From Clostridia bacterium (lineage in GTDB: Bacteria > Bacillota_A > Clostridia > UMGS1810): a DNA stretch of 5,913 bases. This document shows, in pieces, positions 1 through 4,638 of this stretch; the first letter of the stretch is position 1, and each line of letters begins with the position of its first letter. The stretch lies in the NCBI GenBank assembly GCA_017437345.1, contig JAFSBJ010000083.1:1-5913 (forward strand), in the 5' to 3' direction. The notes beneath the pieces were generated by a model. It ran no database searches. It saw only the letters and a program-made list of their open reading frames with translations, and was not told where the DNA came from. The position numbers and the translations under genes were made by a program.

Positions 1-324
1 CAGTCGAAACTTGCAGGACGAGGATTTACAAAGCGATTTATACCATGTAACTGTAGATCAACCAATGAATTTTCCAGTACAAGTGTACTAGCCTACTGTG
101 TAAATATTTATCCACATCCAGGAATTATCAACTATCTGTCACAACATGATATTTATCTAGACCAAGATTTATACGCACTGTCCGAGATGATACAGTGGAT
201 CTGGAGAAGTCGCATTCGTAATGGAGAGACAATTCAGATATACGTCCCATCCGTCAGGATGAGACGTCTTTTATATAATTGGCTAGAAATCAACAAAAAG
301 GCGGAGTGCAGAATCATCGATTAA
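1..324 (+). CDS. C-terminal fragment of a probable mobile-element helicase-like protein
   Basis: Frame 1 is open from the first base to a TAA at 322-324, giving 107 residues that must be the end of a longer gene starting outside the window. The readable part contains GFTKRFIPCNCRSTNEF near the beginning, then ALSEMIQWIWRSRIRNGE and IYVPSVRMRRLLYNWL near the end. From memory, an ALSE..QW.WRS.IR...I..Y.PS.RMR.LL ending is shared by large helicase-like or DEAD-like proteins of phages and integrative elements in Firmicutes; this is recollection, not a search result. No catalytic motif lies in the visible part, so the function is not proven. Leucine is written CTA in three of nine codons, a codon rare in metG next door, which hints at a foreign origin. 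A hairpin terminator follows the stop directly. Confidence is high that it is coding and low for the family. Confidence 0.6.
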   Translation, partial: QSKLAGRGFTKRFIPCNCRSTNEFSSTSVLAYCVNIYPHPGIINYLSQHDIYLDQDLYALSEMIQWIWRSRIRNGETIQIYVPSVRMRRLLYNWLEINKKAECRIID

Positions 325-357
325 AAAAGTTGGCACGCACTCCGTGCCAAAACTTTT
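325..357 (+). terminator. Intrinsic terminator after the left-edge gene, possibly bidirectional
   Basis: An 8-bp perfect stem TTGGCACG (330-337) / CGTGCCAA (343-350) encloses a 5-nt loop and begins 5 bases after the stop codon of the left-edge gene. It has an A-run upstream (323-328) and AACTTTT downstream (351-357), so the A and T tracts can extend the stem with a small bulge, and it could stop transcription from either side. It separates the left gene from metG. Confidence 0.75.
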
Positions 358-386
358 CAAAAACCCCTATAAAATAAAGGGAAAAA

Positions 387-395
387 TGATATACT
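387..395 (+). promoter_or_regulatory. Extended -10 promoter candidate for metG
   Basis: TGATATACT gives an extended TG motif (387-388) one base ahead of the -10 hexamer TATACT (390-395). No good -35 hexamer lies 16-18 bases upstream, which fits an extended -10 promoter. It sits between the terminator at 325-357 and the metG start, leaving a leader of about 30-35 nt. That leader is too short for a T-box or SAM riboswitch, and no T-box consensus is seen. Confidence 0.5.
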
Positions 396-417
396 ACTTT
401 TAATAATGTAAATTTTT

Positions 418-424
418 GAGAGGA
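418..424 (+). promoter_or_regulatory. Ribosome-binding site that fixes the GTG start of metG
   Basis: GAGAGGA lies 10 bases before the GTG at 435. The nearby ATG at 425 is out of frame with the gene, and the GTG gives the N-terminus MEKEKYYITT that MetRS proteins start with, so GTG is taken as the true start. Confidence 0.7.
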
Positions 425-434
425 ATGATATACA

Positions 435-2381
435 GTGGAAAAAGAAAAATACTATATAACCACCGCAATTGCGTATACTTCCCGCAAACCCCACATAGGA
501 AACACCTATGAAATTGTGCTTACCGATGCCATTGCAAGATACCAGAGGCTCATAGGTAAGGATGTTTTCTTTTTAACAGGTACCGATGAACACGGTCAGA
601 AAATAGAAGAAATCGCAAAAGAATGCGGAATAAGTCCCCAGAAGTATGTTGACGGTGTGGCAGGAGAAATCAGAAACATATGGAATCTTATGAACACAAG
701 CTATGATAAATTCATCCGTACAACCGATGATTATCACGAAAAAGCTGTTCAGAATATTTTTAAAAAGCTCTATGACCAGGGCGATATTTATAAAGGGGAA
801 TACAGCGGATTATATTGCGTTCCCTGTGAATCCTTCTTTACAGAAACCCAGGTTACCGATGGTCTTTGCCCCGATTGCGGCAGAAAGGTAACTGTTACAA
901 ATGAAGAAGCTTATTTCTTTAAAATGAGCAAATATCAGGACAGGCTTATGAAACACATCGAAGAAAATCCTGATTTTATTCAGCCTGAATCCCGCCGCAA
1001 GGAAATGGTTAACAATTTCTTAAAGCCCGGACTCCAGGACCTTTGTGTTTCAAGAACCTCTTTTAAATGGGGGGTTCCTGTTACCTTTGATGATAAGCAT
1101 GTTATCTATGTTTGGATAGATGCTCTTTCCAACTATATAACAGCCCTTGGCTACGATACCGATAAAAAGGGTGAGCTATATAATAAATACTGGCCTGCCG
1201 ATGTTCATATCATAGGTAAAGACATTTTAAGATTCCACACCATCTACTGGCCCATAATGCTTATGGCTCTTGGTGAACCTCTTCCAAAGCAGATTTTCGG
1301 TCATCCATGGCTGCTTTCGGGAAATGACAAAATGAGTAAGTCAAAAGGTAATGTTATGTATGCCGATGATTTGGTTCGTCACTTTGGCGTTGATGCAATA
1401 AGATATTATGTTCTTCGTGAAATGCCCTTTGCTGCAGATGGAACCATCACCTTAGAAACCATCATCTCCCGCTTTAATGCCGACCTTGCCAATACCTTGG
1501 GTAACCTTGTTAACCGCACAGTTGCAATGGCAAATAAATATTTTGGCGGAGAAATTGAAAATCTTAAGATTAAAGAGGATGTGGATAAGGAGCTTATATG
1601 TTGTGCTCTTGATACAGTATCTGATGTAAGCGAAAAAATGAAGGAGCTTCGTGTGGCAGATTCAATAGAAGCTGTTATGGCTCTTGCAAGAAGATGCAAT
1701 AAGTATATCGACGAAACAATGCCCTGGACACTTGCCAAGGATGAAGCAAAACAGGATAGATTAAAAACTGTTCTCTATAATCTTCTTGAATCAATCCGCT
1801 TTATCGGTATTCTTATTTCTCCCTTTATGCCTGAAACAGGAGAAAAAATCTTAAGTCAGATTAATGCTTATTCAAAAGACTATGAAAGCCTTGCAGTATT
1901 TAATGAAGATGCTCAGATAAAGGTTGGAGAAGCAACACCTCTCTTTGCCCGTCTTGATGAAGCAAAGAAATTAAAAGAGGTTGAAGATGACATCTTTGCT
2001 CCCAAAAAGGAAGAGAAAAAGCCGGAAAAGGAAGAAAAGAAGGAAGAAGCTTCCGAAATAACCATTGATGATTTTGCAAAGGTTGAAATGAAGGTTGGTC
2101 TTGTTCTGGAAAGCAAGCAGGTTGAAGGAGCCGATAAGCTCCTGGTTTCTCAGGTTAAAATCGGCGATGAGGTTCGTCAGATTGTTTCCGGAATTGCAAA
2201 GTATTATAAACCGGAAGAAATGGTTGGCAAGAAGGTTATTGTTGTAACCAATTTAAAACCTGTTAAGCTTCGCGGTGTGCTTTCTCAGGGAATGATACTT
2301 GCAGCTGTTGACGGTGATACTTTATCTGTTGTTTCACCGGAAAAGACAGACGAAATATCTGATGGCACAAAAATAAGCTAA
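435..2381 (+). CDS. metG: Methionyl-tRNA synthetase with C-terminal tRNA-binding domain
   Basis: This 648-residue protein charges tRNA-Met with methionine in the cytoplasm, for both initiation and elongation. Visible landmarks are the class I signature PHIGN (HIGN 20-23, the clostridial form of HIGH), GTDEHG (49-54), zinc-knuckle pairs C128/C131 and C145/C148, KMSKS (299-303), and the helical anticodon-binding domain with W431 in DETMPWTLAK, matching the anticodon-reading Trp of this family. A charged Lys/Glu linker (about 524-541) leads to a Trbp111/EMAP-type OB domain (about 542-648, with VEMKVG, SGIAKYY and NLKPVKLRG), which usually supports dimerisation and tRNA binding. Length is normal for the two-part bacterial form. 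It has its own promoter and stands alone: the tatD gene that often follows metG in Firmicutes is absent. No T-box leader precedes it. Only one zinc knuckle of the two-Cys-pair type is seen, as is usual for this subgroup. Confidence 0.97.
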   Translation: MEKEKYYITTAIAYTSRKPHIGNTYEIVLTDAIARYQRLIGKDVFFLTGTDEHGQKIEEIAKECGISPQKYVDGVAGEIRNIWNLMNTSYDKFIRTTDDYHEKAVQNIFKKLYDQGDIYKGEYSGLYCVPCESFFTETQVTDGLCPDCGRKVTVTNEEAYFFKMSKYQDRLMKHIEENPDFIQPESRRKEMVNNFLKPGLQDLCVSRTSFKWGVPVTFDDKHVIYVWIDALSNYITALGYDTDKKGELYNKYWPADVHIIGKDILRFHTIYWPIMLMALGEPLPKQIFGHPWLLSGNDKMSKSKGNVMYADDLVRHFGVDAIRYYVLREMPFAADGTITLETIISRFNADLANTLGNLVNRTVAMANKYFGGEIENLKIKEDVDKELICCALDTVSDVSEKMKELRVADSIEAVMALARRCNKYIDETMPWTLAKDEAKQDRLKTVLYNLLESIRFIGILISPFMPETGEKILSQINAYSKDYESLAVFNEDAQIKVGEATPLFARLDEAKKLKEVEDDIFAPKKEEKKPEKEEKKEEASEITIDDFAKVEMKVGLVLESKQVEGADKLLVSQVKIGDEVRQIVSGIAKYYKPEEMVGKKVIVVTNLKPVKLRGVLSQGMILAAVDGDTLSVVSPEKTDEISDGTKIS

Positions 2382-2389
2382 GGCGTGTG

Positions 2390-2402
2390 AAATGTAAAAA
2401 TT
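2390..2402 (+). repeat. 13-nt direct repeat, copy 1
   Basis: AAATGTAAAAATT occurs here and again at 2627-2639. The two copies flank a 224-bp segment carrying the first hairpin and the stem-loop repeat block. It may be a footprint of insertion, but the sequence is low-complexity AT-rich DNA, so chance is possible. Confidence 0.4.
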
Positions 2403-2482
2403 GTCCGGACCGCAAAAAGGCGGAATAATAAGGGGCAAATTGTTAATAAAGCTGTAAATCCCTTGATTTAATATTTAATGTT

Positions 2483-2509
2483 GAAAAACATCTTTTTAAG
2501 ATGTTTTTC
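2483..2509 (+). terminator. Hairpin downstream of metG, candidate terminator
   Basis: A perfect 12-bp inverted repeat GAAAAACATCTT (2483-2494) / AAGATGTTTTTC (2498-2509) with a 3-nt T loop lies 101 nt past the metG stop. It is the first symmetrical structure after metG. The T tract lies inside the descending arm rather than after it, and the stem has little G+C, so termination may be weak. Confidence 0.5.
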
Positions 2510-2532
2510 TTCAATCATATGCCTTTTTGCTA

Positions 2533-2599
2533 TCGCCAAATGTCACCCTCGCAGTACTTTAGTACAGCTTCGGGCTTCGCCATTGGCTCCATTTGACGA
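2533..2599. repeat. Stem-loop block resembling an interspersed non-coding repeat
   Basis: Outer arms TCGCCAAATG (2533-2542) and CATTTGACGA (2590-2599) pair with one mismatch and enclose an inner hairpin GTAC/TTTA/GTAC (2554-2565) flanked by GC pairs, then a CTTCGGGCTTCG stretch. The block is richer in G+C than its surroundings and lies between two terminator hairpins. From memory, similar 'CACCCTCGCAGTACT...GCCATTGGCTCC' sequences recur between genes in Clostridia; a genome self-comparison would settle that. No coding function is visible. Confidence 0.45.
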
Positions 2600-2626
2600 T
2601 TCCAAACTAATTTTTCCTATTTCACA

Positions 2627-2639
2627 AAATGTAAAAATT
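2627..2639 (+). repeat. 13-nt direct repeat, copy 2
   Basis: This is the second copy of AAATGTAAAAATT (first copy 2390-2402). It ends just before the strong terminator that begins near 2647. Confidence 0.4.
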
Positions 2640-2646
2640 TTATATA

Positions 2647-2690
2647 GCAAAAGAAACCTATCGAAAACCTTCGATGGGTTTCTTTTTTGC
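2647..2690 (+). terminator. Strong intrinsic terminator
   Basis: A 13-bp stem GAAACCTATCGAA (2653-2665) / TTCGATGGGTTTC (2670-2682), with a single G-U pair and a 4-nt loop AACC, is followed by six T (2683-2688). GCAAAA upstream (2647-2652) and TTTTTTGC downstream can lengthen the stem. It is the best-formed plus-strand terminator after metG, 270 nt beyond the stop, although no gene lies directly before it. A weaker T-run on the other side allows minus-strand use as well. Confidence 0.75.
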
Positions 2691-2724
2691 GTTTCAGCCC
2701 TATTGCGTTATTTATTTAGAATAG

Positions 2725-2991
2725 TAAATTATTGTTTAGCCGGGAGTTTGACGCCGGTGCGAATGGCTCCCTTGCCTAAAGGGGCGATGCTTGCCGGTGG
2801 CAAGCGGTTATCGCCGACCGAAGCGAAGCGGAGACCTGGATTTGCCATAGGCAAAGACTGAGGGATTCACTTTTGAAAAATATATATATTCAGGTACTTT
2901 TGAATCCTCCCACCGTCTGCGACGGTCCCCCCTCCTTTAGGCAAGGAGGGCTTTTGCTTTAGCCTAAAACACTTCGCTAAACAACAATTTA
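2725..2991. mobile_element. MITE-like element with terminal inverted repeats and TA ends
   Basis: TAAATTATTGTTTAGC (2725-2740) and GCTAAACAACAATTTA (2976-2991) are inverted copies matching at 15 of 16 positions. A second perfect 13-bp pair, CCTTGCCTAAAGG (2770-2782) / CCTTTAGGCAAGG (2934-2946), has exactly the same axis of symmetry, so both belong to one imperfect terminal repeat of about 58 bp. The outermost dinucleotide is TA on both sides, the target duplicated by IS630/mariner-type transposases. The core carries further hairpins: GCTTGCC/GGCAAGC (2789-2805), TTTGCC/GGCAAA (2841-2855), GGATTC/GAATCC (2863-2907) and ACCGTC/GACGGT (2912-2926). It has no transposase, so any movement would depend on an enzyme elsewhere. 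A structured RNA or a palindromic repeat of another type is the alternative. Confidence 0.6.
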
Positions 2992-3014
2992 AAATCATTT
3001 TTCTTTTATCCCAA

Positions 3015-3062
3015 ACAGTCCTGAAAATTATGCGAATAATTTTTTTGAGGGCTGTTTTTTTC
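3015..3062 (+). terminator. Intrinsic terminator with GCGA tetraloop
   Basis: ACAGTCCT (3015-3022) pairs with AGGGCTGT (3048-3055), with one G-U, outside an inner AT stem AAAATTAT (3024-3031) / ATAATTTT (3036-3043) closed by a GCGA (GNRA-type) loop at 3032-3035. A T-run from 3055 follows, giving clear plus-strand polarity. It lies 23 bp right of the MITE-like element, and no gene directly precedes it. It may be the original end of the metG transcript, pushed away by inserted repeats. Confidence 0.7.
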
Positions 3063-3079
3063 TTTGTGTTTTTGCTCCA

Positions 3080-3109
3080 AAAAAAATGATTTTTTTCTTC
3101 AAAAATCAT
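3080..3109 (-). terminator. Weak AT-only hairpin, possible minus-strand terminator
   Basis: ATGATTTTT (3086-3094) and AAAAATCAT (3101-3109) form a 9-bp stem with a 6-nt loop. The A-run at 3079-3086 becomes a T-run after the hairpin on the minus strand. The stem has only two G-C pairs and no minus-strand gene is known here, so this is tentative. Confidence 0.25.
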
Positions 3110-3158
3110 CAAAAAATAAAGATTATACTAAGGCTCAAAATGGTTAAAAAGGGTGAAA

Positions 3159-3230
3159 AAATCCACATTTCCACAAAGTTATCCACATTTGACAAGCCCT
3201 GTTTTATGGGGATTTGAGCTGTTTTCCACA
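3159..3230 (+). promoter_or_regulatory. Cluster of DnaA-box sequences
   Basis: One perfect consensus DnaA box TTATCCACA is at 3179-3187. One-mismatch TTTTCCACA is at 3222-3230, and two-mismatch forms AAATCCACA and ATTTCCACA are at 3159-3167 and 3167-3175, all on the same strand. ATCCACATTT repeats exactly 20 bp apart (3161-3170 and 3181-3190), about two helical turns, which would place bound proteins on one face. AT-rich DNA flanks both sides. DnaA is the replication initiator and also a transcription factor. The site lies between two same-direction genes, far from any visible dnaA, so a titration or regulatory cluster is more likely than the main origin. Confidence 0.5.
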
Positions 3231-3267
3231 TTAAAAATTACCATAATTTTAAAGTTTTAAGCAAAAT

Positions 3268-3298
3268 AAAAAAAGCTTTTTTAAGGGGTAAAAAAAGC
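3268..3298 (-). terminator. AT-rich hairpin with minus-strand T-run
   Basis: GCTTTTTT (3275-3282) pairs with AAAAAAGC (3291-3298) around an 8-nt loop. On the minus strand the hairpin is followed by seven T (the A-run 3268-3274). The stem is almost all A-T and there is no gene for it to serve, so it may simply be AT-rich filler. Confidence 0.25.
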
Positions 3299-3374
3299 AT
3301 AAAAAACCTTGATTTTTAAAAATTAATAATTATGCAAAATATCTTGTCCAACAAAAACGGAAATGCCTTCAAAG

Positions 3375-3472
3375 CCTTGTGGCACAAGGGGTTTAATGTT
3401 TTTGAATATTTTGGCGAAAAATGCATAAACCCCTCTAAACCCCGTGGTTATGGGGTTTGTCTGATGCATAAA
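3375..3472 (+). other. Segment with competing GGGGTTT / AAACCCC pairings
   Basis: A hairpin CCTTGT (3375-3380) / ACAAGG (3384-3389) is followed by GGGGTTTA (3388-3395), two direct copies of TAAACCCC (3426-3433 and 3436-3443) and GGGGTTT (3452-3458). The first G-block can pair with either C-block, and the second C-block can form a 7-bp hairpin with the second G-block. ATGCATAAA occurs on both sides (3421-3429, 3464-3472). It ends about 30 bp before the ctsR -35 box, so it is not part of the ctsR transcript from that promoter. Function unknown. Confidence 0.4.
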
Positions 3473-3531
3473 AATTTATTTAAAATTTTTTCAAAAAAAC
3501 CCTTGACAAATATCACTTAAAGTTGTATAAT
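3470..3531 (+). promoter_or_regulatory. Sigma-A promoter of the ctsR operon with AT-rich upstream element
   Basis: Consensus TTGACA (3503-3508) and TATAAT (3526-3531) are separated by the ideal 17 bp, so transcription should start near 3538. Directly upstream are A/T tracts (A-runs at 3470-3474, 3482-3485 and 3493-3499) spaced 11-13 bp apart, suggesting a curved UP-like element. A promoter this strong requires tight repression, which the operator directly downstream provides. Confidence 0.92.
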
Positions 3532-3537
3532 GCAGTC

Positions 3538-3665
3538 ACAAAGTCAAAGAAAGTCAAAGTCTAAAAACATTTTTGACTTTCACATAAAGTGGAAAAAGGG
3601 AAGAAAGCTCTCAGATGAGGGCAGATTCATAAAAGTATGCCATAAAATTTAGAGGAGGCAGACAG
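3538..3665 (+). promoter_or_regulatory. 5' leader of the ctsR operon
   Basis: The predicted leader of about 128 nt contains the operator and two potential hairpins. AAAGTCAAA (3550-3558) pairs with TTTGACTTT (3572-3580), a 9-bp stem that shares the operator sequence. GCTCTC (3607-3612) pairs with GAGGGC (3617-3622) around an AGAT loop with one G-U. Neither is followed by a T-run, so they are not terminators. The ribosome-binding site AGAGGAGG (3651-3658) sits 7 bases before the ctsR ATG and is not covered by either hairpin. Confidence 0.55.
3542..3558 (+). promoter_or_regulatory. CtsR operator (tandem heptad)
   Basis: AGTCAAA (3542-3548) and AGTCAAA (3552-3558) are separated by 3 bases, matching the known CtsR box of two RGTCAAA heptads with an NAN spacer. 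It lies at about +5 to +21 from the predicted start site, where bound CtsR would block RNA polymerase. A third heptad in reverse orientation (TTTGACT, 3572-3578) lies just downstream. Confidence 0.93.
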
Positions 3666-4115
3666 ATGAAAATAAGCGATACAATAGAAAATTTTATAAG
3701 AGAACTTTTTGAAGATGAACAAAGCATTGAGCTTAAAAGAAATGAACTTGCTTCATATTTTAATTGTGTGCCAAGTCAGATAAACTATGTTATCCAGACC
3801 CGCTTCACCACAGAGAGAGGTTATATAGTTGAAAGCCGCAGAGGCGGAGGCGGTCATATCAGAATAACAAGAGTGGCAATGGAAAGAAACGACACCATCC
3901 GCCATGTTATTAATAGCATCGGACCCAGCATTGATGTTATGACAGTTGAAGCAATTGTCAATACTTTATTTATGAATGAAATAATAAAACCCTCAGAGGC
4001 AAAGCTTATTCTTGCCGCTTGCTCCAATAATGCCCTTTCCCCCATAGCCGATGGAATCATGAAAAATCAGGTCAGAGCAAGTATATTTAAAAATCTGCTT
4101 CTGATGTTTGTTTGA
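3666..4115 (+). CDS. ctsR: Transcriptional repressor CtsR of class III heat-shock genes
   Basis: The product has 149 residues, close to the usual 150-155. CtsR is a dimeric winged-helix repressor that binds tandem heptad operators upstream of clp genes and lets go on heat or protein stress. The N-terminal DNA-binding domain is plain: helix-turn-helix KRNELASYFNCVPSQINYVI (24-43), then TRFTTERGYIVES and the wing RRGGGGHIRI (58-67). The four glycines (60-63) are the known thermosensing loop of this family, and the neighbouring arginines are where McsB phosphorylates CtsR in Bacilli. Residues from about 80 on form the helical dimer domain. It is the first gene of the operon and its own operator lies in the leader, so it is autoregulated. 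The ATG at 3666 follows an AGAGGAGG site. Nothing is missing or odd. Confidence 0.96.
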   Translation: MKISDTIENFIRELFEDEQSIELKRNELASYFNCVPSQINYVIQTRFTTERGYIVESRRGGGGHIRITRVAMERNDTIRHVINSIGPSIDVMTVEAIVNTLFMNEIIKPSEAKLILAACSNNALSPIADGIMKNQVRASIFKNLLLMFV

Positions 4116-4134
4116 TTTAAAGGAGGTAATAATT

Positions 4135-4638
4135 ATGTTATGTTCAAATTGTAGTTCAAAAGAAGCTTCATTCCACTATAAATACATTAAAAACGGTGTT
4201 AAAAACGAAATTCATCTTTGCACCGACTGTGCCGCAAAGCTTGGCTATATAAACGATGCAGAATTAAGCTTTAATCCGGTAAATATTTTCGGTGAGTTTT
4301 TTTCGCTCCCTCAATTTATTCAGCATAAAAACCCTGCGGCAAATTGTCCCGATTGCGGCACCTCATTTGACACAATCCGCAAAAGCGGATTTGTGGGCTG
4401 TGATAAATGCTATGAGTTTTTTGCAAACCCCATAGAAAATATCCTTTCAAAGATACAGCCCTCAACTGTTCACAAGGGAAGCCTAAAAGGCACAGAGGGC
4501 AAAAAAATAGAAAGAGACAACACCCTTAAAACCATGAAGGAAAAGCTCCAGAGAGCAATTCTGGACGAAAACTACGAAGAAGCTGCAGTTTTAAGAGACA
4601 AAATAAAGGCTATAGAAAGCGAAGGAGGGGAAGAATAA
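4135..4638 (+). CDS. mcsA: McsA, zinc-binding activator of the McsB arginine kinase
   Basis: The 167-residue protein has four CXXC pairs (C3/C6, C29/C32, C71/C74, C89/C92), expected to bind two zinc ions, and a C-terminal UVR motif (about 130-163, with LKTMKEKLQRAI and NYEEAAVLRDKI). This is the McsA arrangement. McsA binds and activates McsB, and the UVR helix resembles the ClpC middle-domain region used in partner contact. The frame is also open from an ATG at 4108 that overlaps ctsR, but the start is placed at 4135 because AAAGGAGGT (4119-4127) lies 7 bases before it and MLCSNC is the typical N-terminus. It follows ctsR after 19 bases and its stop overlaps the mcsB start by one base, pointing to coupled translation. 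It is slightly shorter than the Bacillus protein (about 185). Confidence 0.93.
   Translation: MLCSNCSSKEASFHYKYIKNGVKNEIHLCTDCAAKLGYINDAELSFNPVNIFGEFFSLPQFIQHKNPAANCPDCGTSFDTIRKSGFVGCDKCYEFFANPIENILSKIQPSTVHKGSLKGTEGKKIERDNTLKTMKEKLQRAILDENYEEAAVLRDKIKAIESEGGEE

Larger units (their letters stand above)
2382..3665. other. Long non-coding spacer between metG and ctsR
   Basis: This stretch of almost 1.3 kb has no credible gene on either strand. The open frames in it run through inverted repeats, start without ribosome-binding sites, and show low-complexity or repeat-derived translations. It contains, in order, a terminator-like hairpin, a structured repeat-like block, a strong terminator, a MITE-like element, another terminator, a DnaA-box cluster in AT-rich DNA, an alternative-pairing segment, and the ctsR promoter, operator and leader. 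Each is listed separately. Positions 2382-2480 hold only small hairpins (CCGC 2410-2413 / GCGG 2420-2423; TAAATC 2455-2460 / GATTTA 2465-2470). Confidence 0.85.

Noticed and set aside
20..23. HIGN instead of HIGH in MetRS (residues 20-23) as an active-site defect
   Set aside because: From memory this form is common in clostridial MetRS proteins, and all other motifs are intact.
358..434. T-box or SAM riboswitch before metG
   Set aside because: The leader is only about 30-35 nt and carries no T-box consensus or multi-helix fold.
2478..2861. Open frame of 127 codons on the plus strand after metG
   Set aside because: It starts inside a hairpin, has no ribosome-binding site, and runs through a stem-loop block, a terminator and half of the inverted-repeat element; the translation looks repeat-derived.
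2867..3112. Open frame of 81 codons on the minus strand
   Set aside because: It covers the right half of the MITE-like element and two hairpins, with a Lys/Phe-rich low-complexity translation.
3189..3194. TTGACA as a -35 box next to the perfect DnaA box
   Set aside because: No acceptable -10 hexamer lies 15-19 bp downstream.
3121..3310. Main chromosomal origin (oriC)
   Set aside because: DnaA boxes and AT-rich DNA are present, but no dnaA, dnaN or rpmH is near and both flanking genes run the same way; kept only as a DnaA-box cluster.
3332..3520. Open frame of 62 codons before ctsR
   Set aside because: There is no ribosome-binding site before the ATG, it overlaps the paired G/C blocks, and its end runs into the ctsR -35 box.
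4108..4134. Upstream ATG giving McsA nine extra residues
   Set aside because: It overlaps the end of ctsR and lacks a suitable ribosome-binding site; the ATG at 4135 has a strong one and gives the typical MLCSNC start.
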